The translations under genes and the position numbers were made by a program. The notes beneath the pieces were generated by a model, which worked only from the letters and a program-made list of their open reading frames with translations, was not told where the DNA came from and made no database searches. Shown piece after piece: positions 14,714-22,909 of a stretch of DNA of 28,063 nt. This DNA comes from a virus. The stretch covers positions 1-28,063 of the IMG/VR virus record IMGVR_UViG_3300026184_000052. One strand, given 5' to 3'. Each line of letters begins with the position of its first letter. The stretch's first letter is position 1.

Positions 14714-14837
14714 CCATTTCCTTTCGCAGATCCTCGGTCTCTTTCTCCGGACCATAAAAAGATTCGATCGCCGGCGGCTTGGGCGGCGGCGGCAGGTCTT
14801 TCGGCGGCTTGTCCAGCTGTTTGTGTTTGTCGGTCAT
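14694..14837 (-). CDS. Small proline- and lysine-rich protein, 47 aa
   Basis: Starts with an ATGA overlap at the MuF stop (14837) and ends at a TAA (14694). The sequence is highly charged and proline-rich (KPPKDLPPPPKPPAIE) with an acidic/basic helix behind it. No family recognised. The tight coupling on both sides and the absence of conflicting frames support it as a real small gene. Confidence 0.6.
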   Translation of the reverse strand: MTDKHKQLDKPPKDLPPPPKPPAIESFYGPEKETEDLRKEMDDKQKQ

Positions 14838-16720
14838 TTGACGAACTTCGCCTCGTATTGCTGTTGAATGTAATCGCCGACCTTTTTGGCCAGCGGCCGC
14901 GGCGTCGGGTTGTTGCGGTATTCGCTCCAGGCCTCGGCGATAAACTCGGCGGCATTGGTGCGTGCGTAACGGCTAAGCTCGAGGCCATCCGGATCCCGCC
15001 GCAGCCAGTCCCGGAATAATCGCGTGATCTCCGGATCGCCGCGCGCCCCGACCAGCTTGTCGAGCTCGTGGCCGAGCTCATGATCAATTATAGACTTCAC
15101 GGAGTCCGCGCCCACCGGGTGGAAGCGCGTCTCCGTGGCCCGGCTGAGGGATTTTTTCAGTTTCGCCAGGTCGCTGCCCCATTTTTTGTTGATGGTCACC
15201 CCGGCGATCGGTGCCTCCGACATCGAATAGGCCCAGACATTACCGGGCACCCGCGGCTTGCTGACGAAACGCCGCGCCCATTTGCGCAGCTCATCGAGGG
15301 GGCGATCGGGGTAGCGCGCGCTCAATGCGGAGAGGTATTCGCCGACCTTTACATCATACCAGTGCCGGAAGGCGTTCTGGCTGGTGCCAATAAACTGCAG
15401 GCCGCGGCGCAGCTCCGGGAACTCGTTCAGGTGTTCAAATATAGCCTGATTCCATTGGTTGGCTGCCTCGACCTCGATGCCGGAATAATCCGCCACGTCG
15501 GCCAGGTCGTTGTCGGTTGCCCACTTGGAGGCCTCGCTGGTGGTCTTTGCGGGCTTGAACCCCGCCGAGGAAGGCAGCCGGGTGCGGTGCTTGGTGATAG
15601 GCGTCACCTGGTCGGTGCCCTCGTTACTGCCCCAGCTGGCGGGATCGAGGCCGCGTTTTTCATACTTCTGTCGCAGCACCTTCCAGGGGGTGGCGATCTC
15701 GTTTTCCTTGAGGATCCCCTGCTCGAGCGCGAAGCGTTTTTTACGCGAGCCGAGCACCTGCTCCTGCACCCCGGGCGGTTGCTTGTTCAGCCAGCCGATG
15801 CGGTCCTCCTTGCCGTCCTTGTCCGCCTGGGTGATCTCGTCTTTGAACACGATCTCGATATAGCTCAGCGTGTTGGGGTGCGCCGGCCAGGGGGTGCGGT
15901 TGCGGTCGGGGTACACGCCCGGGCCCAGGCCGTAGCGGTTCACATGGGCGTGCATGTCGCAGATATCCGGCTCCGGATGGCGCGGGCTGAGCAGGAATTT
16001 CCAGCCGCCGAAGTCGTCGATCGCCTGGCCGGCCATCATGTAGGCCTCGCCGTGGGCGCGGTTGAGCTCGGTGCGCATCAGCCGCAGGGCGTTGTCGCGC
16101 GGGTTGCGATCGCCGCGAAACAGCCCGCCCACCTGGCTGGCGATGGCGTCGGCATTGGCGGCGTTCATCTTCGATTGCAGATCCCGGCCCACCGTCTCGC
16201 CGCGGGCCATCAGATCGCTGGCGGCCTGGCTGGCGCCGTGGCCCTGGATGACCGAGCGTTGAATCGTTTCGCTGACCAGCCGCTTGGTGTGGTTGTCGAT
16301 GTTCCAGACCCGATCGGAGAGCTGCAGGCCGTCGGCGGCGACAAAGTTATTCACGAACCGCACCGCATCCTCCGCCGCGCGAGTGACGAAGCCGGGCGCA
16401 TCACTGAACGGCTGCGCCCCGATCTGCGCCGACTCCTGGAGGCCGCTTTGCAGCAGGTCGTCCCGCGACTGGCTGAGCTGATCGAGCCGGTTCTGCACCT
16501 GCCCCAGCAGTTGCTGCATCACCTCCAGGCGCACGCTGCCGTCGCTGCCCGCGTAGTGGCGGATCTGCGCCTGGATGTCGTCGATGGCCTGATTGTAAAT
16601 GCCGCTCAGCGCATCCAGCTGGCGCCGGTCCAGCCGATTGCCCGCCGTGCGCGCCGCCGCCGAGGCGCGCTTGATGCGGGCCTTGATCGCGGTGCGCAGG
16701 TTTTCGGCTGGGACGGCCAT
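14834..16720 (-). CDS. MuF-type head morphogenesis protein with C-terminal HExxH zincin domain
   Basis: A 628-aa protein directly abutting the portal stop. Residues about 1-200 are helical. Residues about 215-292 carry the SPP1 gp7/Mu F signature (LRLMRTELNRAHGEAYMMAG, then WKFLLSPRHPEPDICDMH and PWPAHPNTLSYIE); the usual closing CRC is lost. Residues about 400-628 form an added domain with HELGH at 547-551 and AAEFIAEAWSEY at about 590-600, a gluzincin-like HExxH plus downstream Glu. MuF proteins enter capsids in few copies and in some phages carry C-terminal effector domains injected with DNA. A host-acting or processing peptidase is inferred. ATGA overlap joins it to the 47-aa gene. Confidence 0.83.
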   Translation of the reverse strand: MAVPAENLRTAIKARIKRASAAARTAGNRLDRRQLDALSGIYNQAIDDIQAQIRHYAGSDGSVRLEVMQQLLGQVQNRLDQLSQSRDDLLQSGLQESAQIGAQPFSDAPGFVTRAAEDAVRFVNNFVAADGLQLSDRVWNIDNHTKRLVSETIQRSVIQGHGASQAASDLMARGETVGRDLQSKMNAANADAIASQVGGLFRGDRNPRDNALRLMRTELNRAHGEAYMMAGQAIDDFGGWKFLLSPRHPEPDICDMHAHVNRYGLGPGVYPDRNRTPWPAHPNTLSYIEIVFKDEITQADKDGKEDRIGWLNKQPPGVQEQVLGSRKKRFALEQGILKENEIATPWKVLRQKYEKRGLDPASWGSNEGTDQVTPITKHRTRLPSSAGFKPAKTTSEASKWATDNDLADVADYSGIEVEAANQWNQAIFEHLNEFPELRRGLQFIGTSQNAFRHWYDVKVGEYLSALSARYPDRPLDELRKWARRFVSKPRVPGNVWAYSMSEAPIAGVTINKKWGSDLAKLKKSLSRATETRFHPVGADSVKSIIDHELGHELDKLVGARGDPEITRLFRDWLRRDPDGLELSRYARTNAAEFIAEAWSEYRNNPTPRPLAKKVGDYIQQQYEAKFVK

Positions 16721-18118
16721 CTAGTTGCGGGTGCTGATCGTCGTCGCGCTGTCCCCTTTCGGCGCATTGCTTGGCGTGATGCTCACGCTCGGGTTGTTGG
16801 CGCTGCTCTCGGGCAGGCCGATGGCGTTGGGGTCGGGATAGGGATCATTCATCTGCCCATCGAGGCGCTCGCGCTCCTTGGCGGCATCAATGCCGGCGGT
16901 CTCGAACACGGTCTCGGTGCTCATGCCCATGGCCTGGTATTTCAGCGCGCGGTCGGCGGCCTGGTTGGCGGTCTCGGTGCGCCGTTCGCGGAAGGCCACC
17001 ACGCCGTCGGAGTTGTCGGGGTTGATGCCGGCGAGCAGCTGGTCGAGCCGCCACGCCAGGTTATACAGCCCGGCGATCTCGTCCTGGATGCTGTCGAGAT
17101 CTTCATAATAAATCCGGGTCAGGTCCTCGAGGATGTCGCGGCTGAGGCCCTTGGTGTAACCGAAGATCGCCTTGTTGCCCATGGTGCTGAAAAAGGTATC
17201 CATCAGGTGCACCACGTCCTCGATCTGGCCGAGGTTCTCGTCGCCCGAGATCGCCTTTACATCCCCGTCCCCGCGGACTATGTAGTCCGAGTTCTGGTCG
17301 TACATATCGGCATTGATCTTCGCCTCGTAGGCATCGGCAAACTCCGGTGTTGCGTTTTTGAGTAAGTGCACCTTGCGCTGCTGCGCGCGGGTCTTGCGCC
17401 GGATCACCATGTCCTCCTCGGTCGTGGTGAGCTTTTTCCACGCCCCGCGCGCCGCATCGAGCAGCGGCATGCCCAGGCTGCCGGCGTCGTCCCAGTTGAG
17501 CGGATCCAGGCGCACCCAGCTCATTTGCCAAAGTGCAAAAGAGGCCACCATCTGGCCGGTGAGCAGATCCCGCTGCACAAAGGCCTGGCGCGGATCCTTG
17601 AAGGTGCCGGTCGGCGTGACCTGGGGGCTCAGCGTCTCGGTGGGCATGCGGATCCCGGCATGCAGCCGGCGGTCCTCGCCGAGCACCCACTGCATCGGCA
17701 CGTTACCCTCCATCACCATGCCCAGCGCGTCGGACTCGAGCTTGCCGCGCTTCTCGAAATTCATGCGCCGCACAAAGTCGTTAAATCGCCGCTGCAGGCG
17801 AGTGGACATTTCATTTTTAAGAAAGATACCGCCCTTCACCGCGTCGCGTTTTATCTTGTTATGGATCCGCTTCACCCGGCCATCGGCGCCGTGCATGTGG
17901 CGAATATCGAGGATCCGCGCCCGCAGGCTAAAGTCGACCTGGAACATGCTCTGCAGATATCGGGCCGAGGCCTCCGGCGTGCTGCGAGAGCCGCGCTCGG
18001 TCGTCATCCGGTCCAATGTCCCATCGCGATAAAGCGCCGCCGCCAGCGCATCCGCCGGCAGCTGTCCCACGCCCATGGTGTTGAATTTTTGCTGAATCTC
18101 TGCGAGTGATTTTGCCAT
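16721..18118 (-). CDS. Portal protein
   Basis: A 465-aa protein of Mu/SPP1-like portal type (DUF935-like look): N-terminal region with RYLQSMFQVDFSLRARILDI, central QMSWVRLDPLNWDDAGSLGM, a clip/stem part with IRRKTRAQQRKVHLLKNA, and a helical C-terminus with a DSIQDEIAGLYNLAWRLDQL coiled segment and a Pro/Asn/Ser tail. It sits between large terminase and MuF, which is the standard site. The dodecameric portal forms the DNA entry channel and binds terminase. The stop codon directly touches the MuF start. Confidence 0.85.
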   Translation of the reverse strand: MAKSLAEIQQKFNTMGVGQLPADALAAALYRDGTLDRMTTERGSRSTPEASARYLQSMFQVDFSLRARILDIRHMHGADGRVKRIHNKIKRDAVKGGIFLKNEMSTRLQRRFNDFVRRMNFEKRGKLESDALGMVMEGNVPMQWVLGEDRRLHAGIRMPTETLSPQVTPTGTFKDPRQAFVQRDLLTGQMVASFALWQMSWVRLDPLNWDDAGSLGMPLLDAARGAWKKLTTTEEDMVIRRKTRAQQRKVHLLKNATPEFADAYEAKINADMYDQNSDYIVRGDGDVKAISGDENLGQIEDVVHLMDTFFSTMGNKAIFGYTKGLSRDILEDLTRIYYEDLDSIQDEIAGLYNLAWRLDQLLAGINPDNSDGVVAFRERRTETANQAADRALKYQAMGMSTETVFETAGIDAAKERERLDGQMNDPYPDPNAIGLPESSANNPSVSITPSNAPKGDSATTISTRN

Positions 18119-18165
18119 TAGTCTGCCTTCAAGTCTGGTTATGTTTTGCCGGTCTCCTCATGCGA

Positions 18166-19872
18166 CTACATCGCCACCGGATCACTCGGCAAACGCGCCG
18201 GCGCGTCGCCCAGCAGCTGCTCGCGCGTATGCGTGCGGGTGGTGATCACCGTATCCATTGCCATCGCGCCGCGCGTGACCAGCGCCCACACGCCCGCCAT
18301 GCCGGCATCAAATAAATCGTCGCCGATCTTGGGATTGGCCATCTTGTAAGTGGAATAACTCGCCTTGCCCTCCACCGGCACGATGTTGATCAGTTGGCTG
18401 TAAAACAGGCGCAGATCGCGGGTGTCCGGATCGTCGCGATCGCGATCGTCGATATAGGGGCAGGCGGCATGGCCGTCATGGAACACACTGCGGGTCGCCT
18501 GGGCCATGGAATGCTTGGTCATCCCCTCGAAGCGCAGTGGACAAAAGGCCCACTCTTTCCAGGAGGTCGCCGTGCTCTCGCCGTCGCTGATGGTACGCCG
18601 ATCGATGGTCGTCAGGCCCTCGGCGAATAAATTGTCGTTGAGCTCGGTCAGCAGACCGATGCCGTAGGCGTCGCCGATAGCCGCATCGGGGCGGAAGTAA
18701 CGCCAGTAGCTCAGCAGATCCAGGCGCACGATCTTCTCGTCGGTACCGGGCCCCCAGGTGCGGCAAAAGATCGGCACCAAAAAGCTGCCGACCTGCTCCC
18801 ATACCACCAGCGCATATTTAGAGCTTTGTGGTGTCTCGCCGTGGCCGCTGTGGTCATAGCCGAACGAGATCAGCCCGCGCTTTTTGTACACCTCGCCCGG
18901 GAGCGGCTCCGCCGGCTGCAGGTTGGCCTTGAGCCCGACCATCATCGCCTGGCGCAGGTATTTCTCCCACACCAGGTTGCGGCTGGCGGTGTTGATGCAC
19001 AACAACTGACGCACGAACTCGTCGCGGCTGAGCTCGTCCTTCATCATCATGATGAACTCGCGATTGAGCAGGCCCAGCTCCATGCCGTTGACCGCGTGCA
19101 TGATCGGCACCGGGTGGGCATAGGACTCGAGCTCCACCTCCTCGGGCTCGAGCCAACCCTGGTCGATCAGCCGGCGGATCTCGGCCAGGGCCCGGTCGCC
19201 ATAAAACGCGCCGGGCACATAATAATGCCCCTCCTCGAGGAGGTCCGAGAGCGTGTCGGCGCCTTTGTATACGCCGGTAATGCGGATCTGCGGATCGTTG
19301 ACGCTTTTCTTGCTCGCGCCCAGCCGACGGGTGGCGCCCAGCATTAACAGGAACCGGCTATACAGCCGATCCTTGGGCATGTCGTCCACCTCCTCCAGCG
19401 AGGCGATGGTCAGGTCGCCGCCGTCCACGTCGGCCATGATGCCCTCGGCCCAGGCCTTTGACCGGTTGGCCAGCTCGAACTTGGTGTCGGACATTTGCCG
19501 GCGTCCGGACTTGTAGGCGAGATATCGCTCCAGGATGGGCGAGCGGCGGATCGCCTCGAGCATATAACTCAGGTTGGCGGTGCTTTGCTTTTGTCGTGGT
19601 GCAACGATACCCAGCTCCTGGTCGGCGTGTGTGGCGAGAAACTTCAAATTATAGAGTTCTTTGCCGACCGTCTTACCGGTGCGGCGCGAGCTGAAGTCGA
19701 TGGTGTTTTTCTGCTGGTCCATCTGTTGCATCTTCAGTATTTGCACCGAGTCAAGCTCCACATTGTGGACATGCTTATGCCACATTGCATGATCGTCGGC
19801 ATACTTCATCACCTCGCGCTCGGCCACGTTCTGCAGCTCGACACGCTTGGCGGCTGAAAGGCGCTCGCTCAT
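18166..19872 (-). CDS. terL: Terminase large subunit
   Basis: A 568-aa packaging ATPase-nuclease. The ATG at 19872 overlaps the upstream stop as ATGA; longer reading frames run into that gene and are not used. Walker A is SSRRTGKT (61-68). Walker B with catalytic glutamate is LTIASLEEVDD (154-164). Nuclease acidic residues are likely D340 in ISFGYDHSGHG, D401 in AAIGDAYGIG and the DDLFDAGMAG aspartates near residue 520. Between them lies a VRLDLLSYW helix typical of the RNase H-like domain. A 47-nt gap separates it from the portal gene. Confidence 0.92.
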   Translation of the reverse strand: MSERLSAAKRVELQNVAEREVMKYADDHAMWHKHVHNVELDSVQILKMQQMDQQKNTIDFSSRRTGKTVGKELYNLKFLATHADQELGIVAPRQKQSTANLSYMLEAIRRSPILERYLAYKSGRRQMSDTKFELANRSKAWAEGIMADVDGGDLTIASLEEVDDMPKDRLYSRFLLMLGATRRLGASKKSVNDPQIRITGVYKGADTLSDLLEEGHYYVPGAFYGDRALAEIRRLIDQGWLEPEEVELESYAHPVPIMHAVNGMELGLLNREFIMMMKDELSRDEFVRQLLCINTASRNLVWEKYLRQAMMVGLKANLQPAEPLPGEVYKKRGLISFGYDHSGHGETPQSSKYALVVWEQVGSFLVPIFCRTWGPGTDEKIVRLDLLSYWRYFRPDAAIGDAYGIGLLTELNDNLFAEGLTTIDRRTISDGESTATSWKEWAFCPLRFEGMTKHSMAQATRSVFHDGHAACPYIDDRDRDDPDTRDLRLFYSQLINIVPVEGKASYSTYKMANPKIGDDLFDAGMAGVWALVTRGAMAMDTVITTRTHTREQLLGDAPARLPSDPVAM

Positions 19873-20159
19873 ACCGACTCGAAGCGCCCGTTGCGCAGCC
19901 AACCATGCCAGTGGCCCGGCCAGTGAAGCGAAGGGCTGAGGGTGGGCTTGTCCCGATCGCCGTTCCAATACCAGTACGGATCTGCCTTGGCGTCGCCGAT
20001 GTTAAAACTGCATAGGGTGGGGGTGCCGTTTTTATCCGGCATCATTGCCAGCAGGTGCCACTCCCGCGAGTCAAAACAAAACGCGCCGAGCCCGACTTGG
20101 TGCGCCTCATCCATATTGAGCACCCGCTTGCCGTCGAAGCTGGTGCGATTCTCAGCCAT
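19869..20159 (-). CDS. DUF6527-like small protein between terminase subunits
   Basis: A 96-aa protein with WYWNGDRDKPTLSPSLHWPG followed by HGWLRNGRFE, the core of the DUF6527 family (W-WNG-...KPTLSPS...H-F---G). Function is unknown. Its start overlaps the upstream stop by 8 nt and its stop overlaps terL as ATGA, so it is translationally coupled to the terminase genes and may assist packaging. Confidence 0.7.
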   Translation of the reverse strand: MAENRTSFDGKRVLNMDEAHQVGLGAFCFDSREWHLLAMMPDKNGTPTLCSFNIGDAKADPYWYWNGDRDKPTLSPSLHWPGHWHGWLRNGRFESV

Positions 20160-21120
20160 CGATATAATTCCCCTCGCCGTCGATGGTTCGGGATGGCCGC
20201 GCCGGGCTCGGGTGGCTCTCGTGGCTGTCGTTGATCAGCTCCAGCAGCTGGCGCTGGCCTTGCTCCAGCTTCTGCCGGTAGGCCTGCTCCTCCTCCGCCT
20301 CCTGGTTCTTTTGATCGATATAGCCCTGCATGATCTCCTGCTCGTTCTGCACCTTGGGCGTCATCTCCAGGTCGCTGAGGTTCATCGCCAGCTTTTGCAC
20401 GTAATCGATCAGGGTCTTGAGCAGCGGATTAGCTTCATATTTGTATATCTGCTGCAATTCGCCGGTATGTTCGTCGCACCATTGAGCCAGGTGGAACGTG
20501 CCCTCCTTATCGTAGTACCACTCCGGCGATTTAAGCGTGACCCCGAGCTTGGCCACCTCCATAATCATCCAGTCGATCAGCGAGGCCAGCGCCGCGTGCT
20601 TCTCGGCAAATAGGTCCATCAGCAGGTTCGGATCCTTGCGCTCAAAAGCCGCTTGATGGCGCAGCATCACCTCCGCCCGTTTGATGCAGGCCTTGTATTC
20701 CAGGCAATCCTTGTCTGCCAGGTGCTCGCAGCTGTCACATTGAGGGTAGTGGCCCGGCCGGGCAGGGAAGTATTTCAGGGTTTTGGCGGCCCCCATGTGC
20801 TTGACCGCGTTCATCCGCGTGATCAGCGCCTCCTCCGGGGTGGGGTGGCCCTCCAGGTTTGCCGCGCTCGCAGCCTTCCCCTCCGGCGTTTTCGGCCCTG
20901 TCGCCTGGGTCCAGGCCTTGAATAAACCCCTCTCCCACGCCGCCTGTGGCGCCTCAGCGCCACATTCCGGGCACTCGGCGTAGTAATTCCACGGATGCCA
21001 GTCCTGCTCCTGCGCCTCCTCCGTCCGCCCCGGAGGCGATTTGAACTTGTGCCCGCAGGACCTGCAGGCGAAAGAAATCTCAGCCCTCGGCTGAGTATTG
21101 TCCGGGCGCTCCTGTGCCAT
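20152..21120 (-). CDS. Probable terminase small subunit with two zinc-binding modules
   Basis: A 322-aa protein from ATG 21120 (a TTG six codons upstream is possible; neither has a strong ribosome binding site). A zinc ribbon is formed by C19/C22 (CRSCGHKF) and C50/C53 (CPECGAE). A second Cys cluster is C128/C131/C139/C145 (QCDSCEHLADKDC, YKAC). In between is GPKTPEGKAASAANLEGHPT, similar to the GPKTPEGKxRSAANALKHG wording of DNA-binding small-terminase-like proteins. The C-terminus is a long coiled coil (EAEEEQAYRQKLEQGQRQLL). Position just before terL supports recognition of phage DNA for packaging. Confidence 0.62.
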   Translation of the reverse strand: MAQERPDNTQPRAEISFACRSCGHKFKSPPGRTEEAQEQDWHPWNYYAECPECGAEAPQAAWERGLFKAWTQATGPKTPEGKAASAANLEGHPTPEEALITRMNAVKHMGAAKTLKYFPARPGHYPQCDSCEHLADKDCLEYKACIKRAEVMLRHQAAFERKDPNLLMDLFAEKHAALASLIDWMIMEVAKLGVTLKSPEWYYDKEGTFHLAQWCDEHTGELQQIYKYEANPLLKTLIDYVQKLAMNLSDLEMTPKVQNEQEIMQGYIDQKNQEAEEEQAYRQKLEQGQRQLLELINDSHESHPSPARPSRTIDGEGNYIDG

Positions 21121-21146
21121 CGTCCAGATAATGGCCAATGAGCCGC

Positions 21147-21171
21147 GACATAAACAGGGCCGGGGCCGTCA
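21147..21171 (-). repeat. Third, partial copy of the repeat motif
   Basis: A 25-bp stretch matches the stop-codon end of the 104-bp repeats with a single mismatch (minus strand TGACGGCCCCGGCCCTG then TTTATGTC). It lies just upstream of the small terminase gene. Here the related terminator is placed before, not after, the motif. Confidence 0.75.
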
Positions 21172-21189
21172 TCCTCAACCACCAGACAC

Positions 21190-21214
21190 AAAAAAGCCGG
21201 CACAAGGCCGGCTT
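21190..21214 (-). terminator. Intrinsic terminator after the serine recombinase
   Basis: Minus-strand AAGCCGGC-CTTGT-GCCGGCTT hairpin (8-bp perfect stem) followed by TTTTTTGTG. It separates the recombinase operon from the packaging and head operon and shares its outer stem with the terminators of the 104-bp repeats. Confidence 0.85.
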
Positions 21215-21292
21215 GAATAAGGGGGAGGTCGGTACGTCTACATCACTGCCTGGTCAGGTTTGAATATACAAAAATATACATGGAAACGCGAA
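21215..21292. other. Noncoding gap after serine recombinase; possible attachment site
   Basis: An AT-richer 78-bp gap with an 8-bp direct repeat AATATACA spaced by 10 (21263-21270, 21273-21280) and a short dyad CCTG-GT-CAGG at 21249-21258. Serine integrases usually have attP next to their gene, so this is the natural place to look, but no convincing long imperfect palindrome is visible. Confidence 0.2.
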
Positions 21293-22909
21293 TCATGCCG
21301 CCCGGTGAAACCGCTCAGGCATCACCACCTCGAGCCGAGCGGTTCCCAGCAGGACGCGCCCGGGGAGCCATTCTGCCCTGCTATGAACCGCCCCGCCCCC
21401 GACAGCCCGCAGCACCTGGTCGGGTTGGTAGAAGATATCCACGGCATGATCCCCGACTTCGATTTTTTCAATAAACGACGACAAGAATGTCCTCACTTCC
21501 CGCGGGCGCGAGGTGTCCTGCAGCATCTGCTGGCAAATTGACTGCATCAGCTCCACATCCTCGTCTGATACAGGGATCTGCGGCGGGGTCTCCTGCTCGA
21601 GCTGGGCCAGGGAGGCCTCGAGTTCGCGAATACGGCCGTTATGTTCCTGCAGTCGCGGCTTGATGTCGGCCAGGTTTAGCTCGTCCGGGGTTGAGCTTTC
21701 CAGCAGGTCATAAAGTCGAGCGCGTTTCCGCCGGGCGACCTCGAGGGCCTGCTCGGTATCCTGGATCTTTCGCCGTTGCTGTTGCTGCCAGTCGCCAGCG
21801 ATGGCTCGCATCTCTGCAACAATCGATTGCAGCAGATCCGGGGTAAATATTCGCGATGCAATCTCCCCGAGCAGCCACTCGTCGAGCGCATCGGCAGGGA
21901 CCCGGCGGTTGCTGCACTCGCCATGCTTTTGTGCCGCCCTGCAGTTGTAATAGCTGTATCGTTTGTTGCGCCCTTTGGCGGTTTCGATCTGCAGGCTCGC
22001 GCCACATCGTCCGCATTTCAGCATGCCGGTGAACAGGTGCTCGCTGTTATGTGCTCCATGAGCGGCCGCGTCGGCGTCGGTATCCATCAGGCGCTGAATC
22101 GCGTCCCATTTTTCGGTGGCGATGATCGGCTCGTGGCTATCGACGATGATCCAGTCCTCAAAGCTGCGCCGGCGGGATAGCTTGCGATCTTTTTTGTTAA
22201 ATACGGTTTGCCCTATCACCGCCCTATTGCGTAACAGGTAGGTGATGGTCGACTTGTTCCATTTCTTGCCGCGGTTCGTTACGCCCTCGCGGTTGATGAT
22301 GGTCGCGATTGTTTTGGCGCCGTGGCCTTGCAGCCGCAGGGCGAAGATGCGCTCCACCACCACCGCCTCCGAAGGCTCTATCTGCAGTCGTTTGCGCTTA
22401 TTGTCATCCGCCGCCGGCACGGCTTTATAACCAAACGGCGCGCGCCCTCCGTTGAAATATCCCGCCTTTGCATTTTTGATCATGCTGCGCTTGGTGTCCG
22501 CTGAGGTCTTTCGGCTCTTGAGTTCATCGGTGAGCTGGTAAACCGTCTCGAGAATAAAACCGCTGTCGGTCTCCGGGTCGATGTCCACCGTGAGATATTC
22601 GATCCTGGTGCCGGCATTGCGCAGCCGGAACCTGTTAAGTGGCCCATTGATATGGTCGCGGCTAAATCTAGCTGTATCCCACGTTATGAAATAATCGATC
22701 TCGTTTACTTCGCAATAGGTGATGGCCTCCTCGAACTCCGGCCTGTTGCCATACCACGCGGAGCGGCCAGGCTCGACAAATTCCCTCACCACTTTGGCCT
22801 CGAGCTGCGCCGCCTTTTCGCGGGAGGCCTCCAGCTGGGCCGGAATTGATAGATCCTTCTCGGCCTGCTTTTTATCGCTGACCCGGGCGTAAATAACAGC
22901 GGTTTTCAT
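21293..22909 (-). CDS. Large serine recombinase (integrase/resolvase family)
   Basis: A 538-aa protein. The catalytic domain has nucleophile S11 in YARVSDKKQ with R9, and the FITWDTARFSRD motif (R81, R84). The recombinase domain follows (RAPFGYKAVP, GHGAKTIATIINREGVTNRG). A zinc ribbon has C299, C302, C323 and C332 (LKCGRCGASL, YYNCRAA, GECSNRR). A long coiled coil runs about 370-460 (EVARRKRARLYDLLESS, RIRELEASLAQLEQE). This is the full layout of phage large serine integrases, and nothing looks broken. Its start overlaps the Mor-like regulator stop as ATGA, so the two are cotranslated. It carries out site-specific attP/attB recombination or, less likely, inversion or resolution. Confidence 0.92.
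   Translation of the reverse strand: MKTAVIYARVSDKKQAEKDLSIPAQLEASREKAAQLEAKVVREFVEPGRSAWYGNRPEFEEAITYCEVNEIDYFITWDTARFSRDHINGPLNRFRLRNAGTRIEYLTVDIDPETDSGFILETVYQLTDELKSRKTSADTKRSMIKNAKAGYFNGGRAPFGYKAVPAADDNKRKRLQIEPSEAVVVERIFALRLQGHGAKTIATIINREGVTNRGKKWNKSTITYLLRNRAVIGQTVFNKKDRKLSRRRSFEDWIIVDSHEPIIATEKWDAIQRLMDTDADAAAHGAHNSEHLFTGMLKCGRCGASLQIETAKGRNKRYSYYNCRAAQKHGECSNRRVPADALDEWLLGEIASRIFTPDLLQSIVAEMRAIAGDWQQQQRRKIQDTEQALEVARRKRARLYDLLESSTPDELNLADIKPRLQEHNGRIRELEASLAQLEQETPPQIPVSDEDVELMQSICQQMLQDTSRPREVRTFLSSFIEKIEVGDHAVDIFYQPDQVLRAVGGGAVHSRAEWLPGRVLLGTARLEVVMPERFHRAA

Noticed and set aside
15068-17365. 765-aa plus-strand frame
   Set aside because: It lies opposite the MuF and portal genes, has no recognisable motif, and is the usual long antisense frame created by GC-rich codon use.
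19873-19968. N-terminal extension of the large terminase
   Set aside because: It translates the DUF6527-like gene in another frame; the ATGA-coupled start at 19872 is better.
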